Below the pieces are notes generated by a model that worked only from the letters and a program-made list of their open reading frames with translations, made no database searches and was not told the origin of the DNA. Below, piece after piece: positions 1 to 12,360 of a stretch of DNA of 64,000 bases. The translations under genes were made by a program, and so were the position numbers. The stretch lies in contig OX457047.1 of assembly GCA_949752735.1 (NCBI GenBank), positions 13,605,334 through 13,669,333 on the forward strand, read 5' to 3'. This DNA comes from Lumbricus terrestris (taxonomy: Eukaryota; Annelida; Clitellata; Crassiclitellata; Lumbricidae). How positions within the stretch are numbered: position 1 is the first letter of the stretch; every line of letters starts with the position of its first letter.

Positions 1-2562
1 AATGAAGTACACGTGTTCTAAGCAAGCATAAACTGCTATTTGCAGAATGTTTGTACCTACAAACTGCCTTAGAAAACAATGTTATTAATTTCATTTTGTT
101 GACATCTTTTCTGGCAAGGTGGAGTGGGAGGGGAAGATGAGTGGGAACAGAACATCACTTCTAGGGTCGTTGGAGATGGCTCATGTGGCACTGCATATAT
201 ATTTATATATATTTATACAAGAATATATATATATAATTTATATATACAGATGTAAGTATGTGTATATAATATATGTGTGTGTGTGTGTGTATGTATATAC
301 TAGATGTGGGACCCAGCGTTGCCGCAGAAATTTAGGGTTTTCAACACTACTCCTCTGTGGTACCCAGCGTTGACCGCTAAATTTCGGGTTTTCGCCACTC
401 CTCCACTCCACTTCCGCTTCCCCAAAAAGCCAAACATGACCCGGGTGTGTGTGCTGACTGTGGCCTAATACAATTATTGCAGGTTGTCCGTCCTGTTAGT
501 ATAATTAATATTTCCGTGATCTGCATTATTGTGCATAATTGTACACTGTAACCGGTTTCGGTTTGTCAACCGGATAGTTGATAAACGGAAATTATTATTG
601 GGCGAAAATGACGTCATGTGGACTGTTGTCTCTTTACTAATGCGGCAACATGGCTGATTAAATCTGTAAGGATTAAAACGCTAATATCTCGGTGAATTGG
701 GAGCTCAAAAAAACTTTAAGTGAATTGGGAGCTGAAAATAGTCGCGTTAACCTTAAAATCTGGGTAAGAATCAATTGCAAAATTTTTGGTAAACAGACAC
801 TCTGTCATTTCCGAGCCTTTTCTGAGACGAAGAGTCAAAATACATCCGGACATACGAACATACAAACAAACGGAAGGACAAACTTTGAGAAATATATTTA
901 AGATATAAACACAATATTCATAGGACACACACGCTCAGGTAAGACCATGGATATAGGCCTAGCTAATCTGCATAGAGGTACCCAGACAGACCAGTGGACA
1001 ATTCCTCAAATAGTTTAGACAGCTTAGCTACAAAGTTCTTTGTGTGGATTGATCTTGGCCTAGCTATATGTAGCAGCGGTCAGTGGTGTAAGGTAAACTT
1101 GAAGCATTGCTGATTGGCAGACGGTTCTCTGTAGCCACCCATTGTTTCCAAAGCCTGCCTGACTGACAGTGGGGAAACTATTGATTGCTCAAATTAAGGG
1201 AACCTTATATACCTTGAAAGAGGGTTGTGTACACGTCATCTGCTTTAGTGAGTGCTATAATTATAAGACCCAATTCAAAACCTCCTACACGAAAGGCAAT
1301 GTCACTGTAATAGGTAAATAAAAATAAAAAAATTGACTAAATTATTTGAGTCGCGGCCATAAAAGAGGGTCGGGTCGGTCGGGTTACCGGAAACACAACA
1401 TTATTTTTGGGGGCCTTATTAGGCAATGAGAAGTTTATTAGTTCTTTTTACAAATCGCCTATTTGAGAAGCTAAACAATTTGCCCTGTTTTAAGTTGTTT
1501 CTGCTATTTCTGTTAAAGAAATTAATTAATACTGTTTAGCTCAATAAATTTTTTTTAAATCATGGACAATTACAAATCAAAGCATAAGAGTAAGAGAAAG
1601 ATCTTGAATGCAGTTATGCCCTAAACGAACAAATGCCAGTGCAGTCAGAAGTTCAGACAAATAAGTAGAAGACGCTGTAGACACTTTGTTTACTACGCTC
1701 AGACACATAAAACACTAACATGTTGCAGCAGCCAATTATATTGTCTCTGTTCCCCCATGTCAACAACTCACTCTAAACAGCAGAACTTAACTCCAGACTT
1801 GTTACAAATCAAAGGCTCCTATATCCAGAGGTCCTTGTACAAACATAGGGTCAAGGTCAGAATTCTCACACATAGGTCAAGGAAGCTGGCAAACAGTGCA
1901 AATGATTAGCTGGTAAATTATACGCATGTAACAAAGAACTCAGATAGAAACATGATTTATAAGAAACAAGATTACTGACTGCTGTTATTGTGATATTACG
2001 GTGTTGAGTATTACATTGAGCACTGTCAATAGACAGAGCTCAATATATAATATTAATTTAATTTGGAACTTTCAAGTTGACACATGAACAACTTAAATTA
2101 CAAAGAATGGAACAGTTTGCCAGCCATATATGGAAGCAACAGCCAAGACCCCTCCTCCCTGTGGTCTGCCATCAGACCCCCTTCCCATGGGACAGTTTAA
2201 TACATATGGTCCCAGGTCTGTGTAGAGAAGGCACTACATGAAGTTACAGACATACTGCAGTGGCTGCAAAGTGAATCGAAGATCACACTTGAGCTGTAAC
2301 GTCGTTCTCGTAAATTACTTCTTACTTACTCAAATTAAGCACACGCGATTCAGGTCTTCCATCGGTACAAATATAAACAGCTGCACAGTTAGCCAAATTC
2401 AAATGCAGTCTGGGTCAAAGTATATAGGTAAACCCGGATGAAGCTTACAGTGGAGTATATAGACCTAGCACCCACTGACTTGCTCTGCGGTGCCATGTAG
2501 ATGGCTATTGGCTAACAGCAAATGATTGGCAAATGATGAACCCACCAAACAGACAAGGTATT
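1..2562. other. Non-coding stretch, no gene recognised
   Basis: No ORF here has recognisable protein similarity or simple splice logic. It holds a TA/TG-rich microsatellite at about 194-300 and a two-unit direct repeat at 308-407. It may be intron or 3' flank of the minus-strand kinase gene whose first exons lie at 25.9-32.6 kb, but no further exon of that gene could be found here by eye. Confidence 0.5.
308..407. repeat. Two-unit tandem repeat (about 49 bp each)
   Basis: Two adjacent units share the frame CCCAGCGTTG, then AAATTT, GGGTTTTC and ACTCCTC. They differ at scattered positions, so the duplication is not very recent. Confidence 0.75.
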
Positions 2563-3152
2563 CCGTAAAATGGGGTAACATTGGCATAGTTTGGAGGGTT
2601 TTTGTGGGATAACACCTAAACGAGTCGAGCAAAAGACTTGGTTTTTTAAACTACGAGCATTATGGATGGTACCTACGACCCTGCAGAATTTGAAAACTTC
2701 GAAAAAATTATTTCTCTATTTTAAAAATATTTGAAACAAAAGACAAAGTTACCCCGGGTTTGGGGTAACTTTGGCACCATGTATTATTTCCACGTGAGAC
2801 CAATTTTAGACCCATCCTGGGTAACTTTGTCATCCTAAAACGCTTTTAAAACGTATTGCGCATATGTGCCAAGCCCAAAACTTTTTACAAATCGGAAATC
2901 CTTCCAAGGAGACCGATTTTATAACAGTTTTGAGCTTGTATCGTCCGAAACCACAAAAATCGTTAAAAATTGCGTGACATCATTTATGGACGGCCCCTAA
3001 GGACAAATTCTGGGTTGCATTGGTGGTACGAAGCGATGACTTCAAGATTTTGGTCAGAGACACGTTATTAACACGGTTCTCTGTGTATAATACATAGTCT
3101 AGTTCCCTGTGCCAAAGTTACCCCGCAGTGCCAATGTTACCCCATTTTACGG
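2563..3152. mobile_element. MITE-like element with GGGGTAAC inverted ends
   Basis: The left end CCGTAAAATGGGGTAACAT is matched in reverse complement at the right end, and the inverted match continues for about 24 bases. A second GGGGTAACTTTGGCA motif recurs internally on both sides. No coding capacity is seen. The target duplication is unclear, so the superfamily is not assigned. Confidence 0.75.
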
Positions 3153-3320
3153 TAATCTTTAACACATTAATGACGAGCCACATTTGCATCGTTGGAAGTC
3201 ATTTTTTAAGTAAAGTGTGAACTAGTTTACATCACTTGCACCTGCAGTCATGAAGGCAACCAACTTCAGCTTTTCATACTACATATATGCCTTTTGGTCT
3301 AAAATCTCTCAACTCATTGT

Positions 3321-4450
3321 GTGATGCAAAAGAGAAGTTGGACATTTACATTTAACCTTTCAAGAAAATCTCAAAGTGCAAAAGCACTCTTTCACTGCCT
3401 TGAACACTGGCTCCATCTATCTGGTACTTCTTCTCAATTGATCGCCCACCACATCTTACCCACATTCCAATGCTCAATCAACTTGTATGGATGTACATAC
3501 TTCTGCATCCACTGGTCTGAACTGCAATGTAGCACAAGGTTCCGTTTACATTATATATAACTCAACTTGACTTTCTAATTACATACAGAACTCTTGACTA
3601 GCACTTGTAAGCTGAAGATACACAGCTATTCTTTTCAATTCACAGTGCCACATTTATTCTCTTCTGCCGTAGCTACTGTTTTTTTTGTGATGGCTAAGTA
3701 TAGTAAGCAGATTCTGAATCCTTCTAAGACCAACCTTTTTGGCACAATATAAAAACTCTGCAGATTTTTTTTAAAAACTTGTCTGTTCAAATGAGTGACC
3801 GACCTGTTAACTGCACAAATCGCAAATTTATGCAGTTTGGATATCATGTGTGTTTGACTCCACCATGGATGCAGTAATTCAATTTACATATCTACATAGG
3901 CAATATTCATAGAATCAAAATTCTATGGCCTCATACTGTCTTAATTCCACTGGCTAATGCCCAATTTCCAGCAGGTAGCTGACTTGATTAGTTTAATTTA
4001 ATTCTTATTAGTACCAATAACGAAAAATCTGCATCAACTACAAATGGCTCAAAACGCTGTAGCCAAGGTCATTAAAAACATCTCTGAAATTATATCAGCA
4101 CGGCATGCCCATTCACTGGCCGCCCGCTAGACAAAGAATTTATTTCAAATCTGACTTACATTTAAATTTGACAAAGAACTACAGTTTAGCCAATCAAGCC
4201 ATCTTGGTTCCATGCTCACCTCTTGTAAAAATATACATTGAGCTCAATTAACAGACATTGATTGTGACTCTTGATCCTCACATCCAGACAGTGTTGGGCT
4301 CTCAGCTATTTTAAGTAAAAGCTTTGGAATTTACGTCCTAAATCAGTTCATTCGATCAAGTCTTTCATATTTCAGATCCAAAAGATACAACCCATCTTTG
4401 GCATAAACACCACATCCCGCTTCTGCTTTATCTCATCTATAAGATTCTTT
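3321..4450 (+). pseudogene. Degenerate CR1/L2-like LINE reverse transcriptase fragment
   Basis: Translated across several plus-strand frames, this stretch gives pieces typical of the C-terminal half of CR1/L2-type reverse transcriptases. They include NPSKTNLF near 3717 (compare the usual LNPSKTE motif) and LQMAQNAVAKVIKNIS followed by AARQRIYFK near 4040-4150 (compare LQRVQNAAARL and PVRQRI). Frames are broken by stops and frameshifts, so no functional protein is made. The family call rests on motif memory, not a search. Confidence 0.65.
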
Positions 4451-7400
4451 CAACTTGGATTCTCCAAATGATTATCATTTTTCACAATGATTTACTTGAA
4501 ACAACCATCAAACAACATATTGACATATTATATGACAATGGTTTAACTACGGAAGTCAGTCGTCTTTAGTCAAATCCAAATGGGAGGGCCCTACGCAGGA
4601 CAGTGCATGGCAGAATGGCAGGTGAATGAAGCGGTTGACATCAAAGCAACAGGATCACTCCAAACAGAAGACAAGCACAAAAGCAGAATAGCTCCAAGAA
4701 AAGATGAGCAAAGAAGTCCAAACAGACAACTCACGCAAGAGCCGAACGTCACATGTAGATAATGTAGATAATGTAGACAATGAGTCGAAAATCGAGGCAT
4801 CATCGTTGACCAGATGACATAAAAAGAGTTCAAGGACTGCAAGCAGAAATGCCGGATGGCTCTCCATCCTCCACCAATAAAGCAAGCAATAATTGTTCAC
4901 ATATAACTGATTATGATAAACAACCAATATATGCCAATGTCAGCTGAATGGAGAAGAAAATGTCTGCTAGTGAAGAAACACAGTACTTAGCCAACCAGAA
5001 ACCTTGTATCATTCTATTCTCAAATGTCTCTTCAACCCTCTTCGTAAAAAGACGAATCATTGACTGCTTTTCTCATGTTTAAGGTCTTATCTCAGCACTC
5101 ATTGTTCCTATTCTTTTCTGCTCACTCCCTTCAAGTGAAGTCTGGAATGTTGCAGGAAGCAGGAGTGCCAGCTGGCAAAGTAGGCAGGGAAACAACTGCA
5201 ACAAAGATGATATAAGTTCAAAAGGTAAAAGTAGAAGAAGACACCTGTGACCTCGCCAGACAAATCATTGTCTCACTGTTTCATTGTTTCATCATCAGAG
5301 CCAAAGCACAAGGCAGTCCTTGCTGACCCTGTGCTCAGTGCACACATTCAATCACAACAGGCATGAAGAATGTGTCCATCATCCACTGAAGCTGGGCTTT
5401 AAGTACCAGGTACAATTATGTCACATAGATTCACAGCAGCAGACAACATCACAACAGTACTCTTGCGGTTCTGAGTTGCATTGTGACACGAAGAGGAACT
5501 GTCTCGTCAAATTAGCCATCGATCAACTGAAGAGATGTCAAGCCAGGTGCAGAAACGACGTTGATATGAACAACTACAATTTAAATTCTAAAAGTCATTA
5601 TCAGCAGAATGGTCAGCCAGAAGTCACAGCAATATTAGGATGCTATTTAAATGTCTCTTCACATAGAAAGAGAGTACAGCTCTACTACAGAAAGTTTGAT
5701 ACATGATCAAGCACTGTTTAATGCATGTAACTGGTAGAGAATAAGGTAGCACACTCGTTTGCGAGTCTCCATGGAAACTGAATGAGTGTGGCCAATGCCA
5801 AAGATCAAGGTTCTTGTGGCTTAACCTCACACATCAGGACAGCCATCCAACAACAGGAAACCATTTCTTTAAACCGAGCCACTTGTGTTATACCATGATG
5901 ACTGAGTTGGCCCAGAGTCTTGTATTCTATTAACCACAACCTACTTGCCAGCACTGCACCACCACTAAGCCACCTGGCCACAACCACATGTGTGTGTGTC
6001 AAATGTCTGGGGCTATTCAGACAACAGGATCTAGCTGGGAGAAGCCATAGGCCAAAAGTGCAAGCCCATCGCAGATACAAAGAAACACCATCAACAGGTT
6101 ACCAGGAAGCTACCAGCATGCCAGACTGCTTGCTCTCCCTTCTGCCGCCCAGTCAGTTGCAGCTTTGTTCATCCAAGGCTGATGAAATGACGTCATCTTA
6201 AGTCAACAATATATACGAGACGAAATACATACGAACACGAAATGCAGAACAGTCGAAGCCACTGCTGCTACATAAGAGGATAGCGCGCATACACTGACTG
6301 GCCCTGTATTTCAATTTCACGTATACTTCAGTAGAAGTCAACTCTGAGTATTACATATATGTATGAATTATGTACATAATTATATGTACATAATTCAGTT
6401 ACGTGCATAGCTGACTACACACAGCTTTGTGTATGTCAACACCTCAGCTACATTGCATGCATATACAGCTTAGAACATTCTAGCCACCTAGAACTAAGTT
6501 CATCTGTAGACAGTAGACGACTCTGACTCAATGATCTAACTTAGCTGCACTGTAGTCAATATATCAGTATTGTTACACTAATCGCGGAGTTGTGCAAAAC
6601 TATATAAGTTCAATGTTCCCGCTTTTGTCTTTCATTCATACTGCTCGACATTCTTTAAAGTTGTAAAAAAGTTATATGGCTAGGCTATCTCAAGACTTTA
6701 CTCTATAAGACTTTGATGCATCTTGAAGGCTTTGACGAGCCTCTAAGACAATGCCTGAAAAATAAGATTTACTCAATCTGAAATATCAAAGCATGTAGGG
6801 CATTGTGGGCTCCATCTTTGCTATTAGGTACCAGAACATTTAGATGGGTCATATATGAACTTCTCCCACATGCATAGGTTAATTAGGAGCTTGGCCAGTC
6901 CCAAGGCCGTGCATTTAAGCAGTATTGGGTGTATTATGGCTCTCAAGAAATTTACATGATCAGCAACACTTGTAGCATTTTGAAACACAATTAATTACTC
7001 AGTGTCTATTTATCACTGGCAAGATCAACACAGATCTTCAAGCAGTCAATCAATATTGACCAGACGAATTTTTTAGCTGTCTAACATGAATGCACACAAT
7101 TAGCAGACAACTTGTCTATGTGCCAGGCTGCATGTGTCTGCCTCAAGCCCTCAACATATAAATAGTGCGGAGAGCACACATTGCAATGAAGCTAAGGCCA
7201 TCGTCAAATGGTGACATCCGTCTGTGCTAGAAACACGGTCATGATGAATTTAGCTGAGGATCAGGTCTTTCCAAGCAGCCTTCCAATTAAACATCACGTT
7301 CAGCCATACGAACAGACGTACACAACAAACACCAAACAGCCAGTCAAACACATAACATACAACTACAAACACATCATGCACATACAGCATTCAGCCAAAC

Positions 7401-7592
7401 ATGTAATGTATGAATACAGACACTCCAGGCACATACAACCAAACAAAATGCATACAAACATGCATTGCACTCCCAGCACATCCAATTTGTTTGGTTTGAC
7501 CACATAAAAACACCAACACCCTAAATACCAATAATAGTGTTTCAAATAGAAACCCTGATACATCCAAAACATGGCAAAAGCAATATGCATAC
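4451..7592. other. Non-coding stretch, no gene recognised
   Basis: The longest open frame (5284-5706, plus, 140 codons) has no recognisable domain, and neither end looks like a clear splice site or promoter. I see no transposon ends in this stretch. It may be intronic or intergenic. Confidence 0.45.
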
Positions 7593-8025
7593 CATAGTTG
7601 TAAAAAACGTTTTTTTCGGTTTTTTATTCTCTCCCAAAAAACGTCGTTTTTTTCGTTTTTTATTTTTCCCATCGTTTTTTATCGTTTTTTATTTTTTTCT
7701 TTAACTTTATTTATTCATTTACTTTCTGTTATTATTTTCCTTAATTTTAATTTTTTCTGATATTCCTTATGTTTTCCGCCAACTCTCAAGGATTCAGCTA
7801 ACTAAAGTCATCATTTCATCGTTTAACATCATCATTTAAGAGACAGCCTGCGTGTAGCAGGTTCCTAATCAATGTATTCAAGATTAAAATGCGGTTTCAG
7901 ATGTAGCAAATTCAAATTATTTACCGGTTCCGTTTTTTATCGTTTTTTGTCGTTTTTTATTTTTCTGAAAAAAACGACGTTTTTTACCGTTTTTTATTCC
8001 GTTTCCATCGTTTTTTACATCTATG
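7593..8025. mobile_element. hAT-type MITE, copy 1
   Basis: The ends are imperfect inverted repeats: CATAGTTGTAAAAAACG on the left and the reverse complement of CATAGATGTAAAAAACG on the right. They flank 433 bp of non-coding sequence rich in CGTTTTTTAT motifs. The 8-bp target duplication ATGCATAC is at 7585-7592 and 8026-8033. Eight-bp duplications with C-A-x-x-G starting ends fit the hAT superfamily. A second copy is at 19115-19548. Confidence 0.88.
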
Positions 8026-8033
8026 ATGCATAC

Positions 8034-8262
8034 GGTTCCCTATCATTTCGTCGCCGATCATTTCGTCGTGTTCATTTCGTCGCCGATCATTTCGTCGAAA
8101 ATCATTTCGTCGCGTGTCATTTCGTCGCGTTCATTTCGTCGTGTTCGTTTCGTCGTGTTCATTTCGTCGCCGATCAATTCGTCGCGTTTCAATTGGTCGC
8201 ACTCATTTCGTCGTGTTCATTTCGTCGTGTTCATGTCGTCGCAAATCATTTCGTCGCGTTTT
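8034..8262 (+). repeat. Left terminal inverted repeat of the MULE, made of short tandem units
   Basis: About 17 imperfect units of TCATTTCGTCG separated by one to four bases. Several are variants (TCAATTGGTCG, TCGTTTCGTCG, TCATGTCGTCG), and most of these recur in the same order in the opposite arm. The arms therefore share descent and are not independent arrays. Confidence 0.88.
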
Positions 8263-8481
8263 AAACACAACAGCTTATTTGGTAGCAATTTGATTATGCC
8301 TTCGGTGTAATCGTAGGCGTTTGTTTGTTACTTGCTGCTCAGTAATTGATTTTAACAGATCATTAGCCTTATTAGTTTTCGCAGTTCACCAAGCGATAAG
8401 TAAACAAAGATTGACGGTGCGTCTGACAGATTCTAAACAAGTGCTTGCTTGCGATTGGTTGTATGCCAATGAAGGTTCATC

Positions 8482-8489
8482 TATATAAA
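8482..8489 (+). promoter_or_regulatory. TATA box of the MULE transposase gene
   Basis: TATATAAA lies 43 bases upstream of the ATG at 8525 and only 19 bases upstream of the ATG at 8501. With the usual start about 30 bases after a TATA box, the mRNA would begin near 8512, which favours the second ATG. Confidence 0.5.
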
Positions 8490-8524
8490 CCGAACAGTCC
8501 ATGACCAGCCATAGAGACACAGAA

Positions 8525-10124
8525 ATGTCGCTGTTAACGTTTGTGAAGAGTAGCAGAGGCTGCGAGAAGGCAGTGTATGAAGGTTACATTTATACAAAGG
8601 AAAAAGAAAAAAACGGAAAAAGATACTGGCGCTGTGAACTGAGATCCTGTAATGCGCGCATGCATAGCACTGGAGATGTGGTTGTCAAACTACCAACAGA
8701 ACATACAGTTCATGCTCCATCTTCCGAACGTATTTCAGCAGCTACAGTTGCTAGCGAAGTTCGTTCCAAAGCTACGGAATGCGAAAGCACGGTCAAGAAT
8801 ATAGTACAGCAAGCCATTGGACGAGTACCTGTTGTAGTTGCACCTGCTCTTTCAACAACGTCAGCACTTTCACAAATCGTAAGAAGAAAACGGCGAGCTG
8901 CTCTGGAGCCAGAAGAAGACGCTGACGACACGGGAGCAAATCTTGGGAATCTACCATGTAAGTATACCGTTTCTCCTATTTTTCATGAACAAACCAGGCC
9001 AACCTGTTGCCTGTACTGAACATGTTAATTTTTTATGATGATATGATAATGATGATATGACGTGATGATATGATGAGATATGATGATATATGACAATACG
9101 TCTGAGGGTTAAATCAATTCTAAATATAGTTGCATTTGTTATTCGATTTATAGTACCCAGAAAGCTTCAGCGGACGCTAGATGACAGGGACTTCCTGAGG
9201 TGCTCGACAGAAGAAATGATGTTATTTGTTTCTGAACGAGGATTGGATGCTCTTTGCGAGTCAAGAAATTGGTTTGCAGATGGAACATTTTACGTAGCAC
9301 CAAATGAATTTACACAGCTGTACACAATACATGCCTTACTGGGGAATTCTGAAGCAATTCCATGTGTATACGTCCTCTTAAAGAATAAATCAAAGGAATC
9401 TTATACAACTATGCTTCAGTTCTTGAAATCGGTGAATCCTGATCGTGAAGTCCATCCTGCATCTATTTCACTCGACTTCGAGCAGGCTGCCATAATCGCA
9501 TTTCAAGAGCAGTTTCCTGATGCTACTATCCACGGGTGTTTCTTTCACCTCAGTCAAAATATATGGAGGCACATCCAGCAAGCAGGATTACAAATCCGAT
9601 ATGGAAGCGATCCAGAATTTGCGAACAAGGCTCGTTCGTTAGCAGCACTCTCTTTTCTTCCACCTGATGACGTAATAAGAGGGTTTGAGGAATTAACCAA
9701 CGACGAGACTTTTCCGGAAGAATTGGATCCAGTGGTCGCCTACTTTGAATCGAACTACATAGGATCCATTGGAAGAGGTGGTCGCCGACGCCGTCCGACG
9801 TTTAGAGTGTCAATGTGGTCTCAGTTTCAACGCGTAAAGGATGATCTGCCGAGAACGACGAATTCTTTGGAGGGATGGCACAATGCATTCAAAGGTGTTG
9901 TAAACAAAGCTCATCCGTCAATCAAAGCTCTTGTTCCAAAACTACAGTTGGAAGAATCAGCAGTTGCCCAGAAAATCGAAAGAAATCAAGCGGGGCATGC
10001 CACTAGACAAAAGAAAAAGAAGTATGAAGCTGTGGACGACAGAATCAAGTCTGTTGTTGATTCCTACAGGAACGAGAACATTGTACAATACCTTAAGAAC
10101 ATCGCTCACAATATTGTGTTTTGA
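8525..10124 (+). CDS. MULE transposase with N-terminal FLYWCH zinc finger (two exons)
   Basis: Exon 1 is 8525-8957 and exon 2 is 9154-10124. The intron begins GTAAGT and ends TTTATAG, and joining keeps one frame (467 residues). The N-terminus has the FLYWCH pattern: aromatic residues, KNGKRYWRC, a Cys in RSCNAR, then two His about 15 residues on. The second exon is a MULE domain, with candidate catalytic Asp in WFADGTF and in SLDFEQAA, the family-typical GCFFHLSQNIWR, and TNSLEGWHNAF near the C-terminus. The protein would cut and paste the element in the nucleus by binding its repeated terminal arrays. I chose the ATG at 8525 because the TATA box lies too close to the upstream ATG at 8501. 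No internal stop is visible in the joined frame. Splicing is inferred, not proven. Confidence 0.82.
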
Positions 10125-10810
10125 ACCCAATTCACTTGGGCATAGGACGACACAACATTCATGGGACTTTTGATTTAGGCTTATCACTTTTTCACCACCT
10201 CCAAGTAGGCCTCATTTAGGACGACCCAACATGCGCCGCTCTTTTCATTTATGCTTACTTGTTTAGAACGGTAATAAACATGTTGTAGTTGCGTATTAAC
10301 AGTGAATGTATAATTTTTGTCTAAACTGTTATAAATAAATTAGCATGTACCCATAGCTCTACACTGTTATTTTCGTTTGATTGGCGACACACAAATCGAC
10401 GAACTTATTTGACGACGATATACATGAGACGATTTAAACTGCGACGAATACAATGAAAGTGCCATGACATTGTTTTCCAACACATAATTATGTTCTAAAT
10501 GAGATGGTATGTGATATGCCAATTCACTGTAACGCAGCAATCTCCACATAATTATTTGAAACGCGTAAATTGAGTTAAACAGAAATATAATAATATTCAT
10601 AGAGCAATTATATATTAACGTCCGCACATCTCTTGTGTTTTTGATCTTTGCACACCAATTTGATTTGACATAGTGCTTGTGAATAAGCTGGTTCCCGCGA
10701 ACTTGCTTTTGTGGGCGCTCTAGAAATATCGAGAATACGATTAAATGATTAAATGATTTTGACACATCTGGCAGTTATAGGCCTATGGTTTCGCACAGAG
10801 ACATCCCTAT
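10125..10810. other. MULE 3' internal region
   Basis: Non-coding sequence between the transposase stop and the right terminal repeat. A minus-strand open frame of 132 codons (10367-10765) has no recognisable domain. Diverged GACGA-type motifs near 10380-10450 look like decayed terminal-repeat units. Confidence 0.5.
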
Positions 10811-11045
10811 GAAATGATTTGCGACGAAATGATTTGCGACGAAATGAAAACGACGAAATGAACGCGACGAAATGAGTGCGACCAATTGAAACGCGACGAA
10901 ATGAACACTCGACGAAATGAACACGACGAAACGAACACGACGAAATGAACGCGACGAAATGAAACGCGACGAAATGATTTTCGACGAAATGATCGGCGAC
11001 GAAATGAACACGACGAAATGATCGGCGGCGAAATGAACGGCCACC
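10811..11045 (-). repeat. Right terminal inverted repeat of the MULE
   Basis: Reverse complement of the left arm, with the same order of CCGATCA, CGAAAATCA, CAATTGGTCG and CGCAAATCA spacer variants. It has one extra CGCAAATCATTTCGT unit at its inner edge. Confidence 0.88.
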
Positions 11046-11705
11046 ATGCATACTGTATAGTAAGTTAGTAATATTAATAGTATGGCATGCTGTAACATGG
11101 TCATACAAACACAAACTAATTACAACAGCCATTGCCATTTCGGCTGCCTTTTTAGCAAAGTTGAATTAGTCAGTACCTCATAGTGTTGTGAGGCGGAAAA
11201 ATTTTCCGGAAGCTTTCCGACGTATTTTTCCACCAATAAAATATTATTAAATACATACTCAATTCTATAAGGAGTCCGAAATTTTCTTTCAATATAATGT
11301 TACTAAATACATCAATCACTAATATAATAAGCAGGATGAGGTAAGTGACCAAAATTAATGATATGGATGATGCAGTAGAGACTGATAGTGACACTGAGGC
11401 TGAACGGAGTGCAGACATGCAAGCTACAACTATAGGGTGTCTCGATAGGTCGTGAACGATTTTGAATGCAGAAAAATATATGTTATACACAACATAATGT
11501 GGAAAGTTTTATACTGGCGGATAGGTTGTTCAAATGAAAATGTTACGCAAAAAAAATTAGATCACTAGCTCAATTATTCAAATTTTAGCGCCAATATCCG
11601 TGACGTCATCAAATTCGTGCCAAATAAACGTCCAGTGAGGCCGAAAATCATATTGTACGACCATCATTGTTAATCCACACATAATTAATTAATACAAATG
11701 ATCAT

Positions 11706-11995
11706 TTAGTATTTAATAATATTTCCTTTACTCTTTGTTAAAGCCTCAAGTCGATTAGACATGGAGCCAATTAGACTTTTCAGAGTTACCAGAGGTATCG
11801 ATGTCCACGCCTTACGAAACCGGTGTTTTAAGGTGTTCAATGTCTGGGTTCGGGATCGGCATAAACAGTCGTCGCCATAATACTCCAAACATTTTCTATT
11901 GGTGTATTGTATGTTATGTATGTATGTATCCGGCGAATTAGGCGGCCAGTCTACTGGAGAAAGATGTCGAACCGGCATTCCAGCGAACTGGCACT
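11706..11995 (-). pseudogene. Mariner-like transposase C-terminal fragment, left arm
   Basis: Read on the minus strand, it gives VDWPPNSPD followed, after a small insertion of CATA-like units near 11905-11930, by a tail ending SNRLEALTKSKGNIIKY. It is the inverted partner of the right-arm fragment. The WPPNSPD block normally precedes the last catalytic Asp region in Tc1/mariner transposases. Confidence 0.7.
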
Positions 11996-12025
11996 GCAGT
12001 CTTTGCTCAGTTAACAGCCACAAAA

Positions 12026-12360
12026 ATGTTTCATAATAACGGCAAAGGATTATTTTTACAAGACGGTGCAGACACATCAAAAACCTCAGTCAAATGGTTG
12101 AACAAAAAATATCAATGGATACACCTCACCGGGGGATGGCCGCCTAATTTGCCGGATTTGTCACCAATAGAAAATGTTTGGAGTATTATGGCGACGACTG
12201 TTTATGCCGATCCCGAACCCAGACATTGAACACCTTAAAACACCGGTTTCGTAAGGCATGGACATCGATACCTCTGGTAACTCTGAAAAATCTAATTGGC
12301 TCCATGTCTAATCGACTTGAGGCTTTAACAAAGAGTAAAGGAAACATTATTAAATACTAA
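12026..12360 (+). pseudogene. Mariner-like transposase C-terminal fragment, right arm
   Basis: Two overlapping frames give FLQDGADTSKTSVKWL, then GWPPNLPDLSPIENVWSIM, then a second frame through TLKHRFRKAW to the stop at 12360. These match the conserved QDGAPxHxA and WPPxSPDLNPIENxW blocks of Tc1/mariner transposases. One frameshift separates the segments, and the N-terminal DNA-binding half is missing. Confidence 0.8.

Larger units (their letters stand above)
8034..11045 (+). mobile_element. MULE DNA transposon with FLYWCH/MULE transposase
   Basis: This is a 3012-bp element bounded by long inverted repeats (8034-8262 and 10811-11045) built from tandem TCATTTCGTCG-type units. The extreme ends are GGTTCCC on the left and GGTGGCC on the right in reverse complement. 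It is flanked by ATGCATAC at 8026-8033 and 11046-11053. It encodes one transposase in two exons. FLYWCH plus MULE domains and a duplication of about 8-9 bp fit Mutator-like elements, probably the Phantom-like animal group. The reading frame looks intact, so the copy may be young. Confidence 0.88.

Noticed and set aside
5284..5706. 140-codon plus-strand ORF as a gene
   Set aside because: No recognisable domain, no promoter or splice context, unexceptional composition; it may be chance in non-coding DNA.
8034..8262. Regularly spaced short repeats that could suggest a CRISPR array
   Set aside because: Spacers are only one to four bases, the array is mirrored at 10811-11045 and both are ends of a transposon; the genome is animal.
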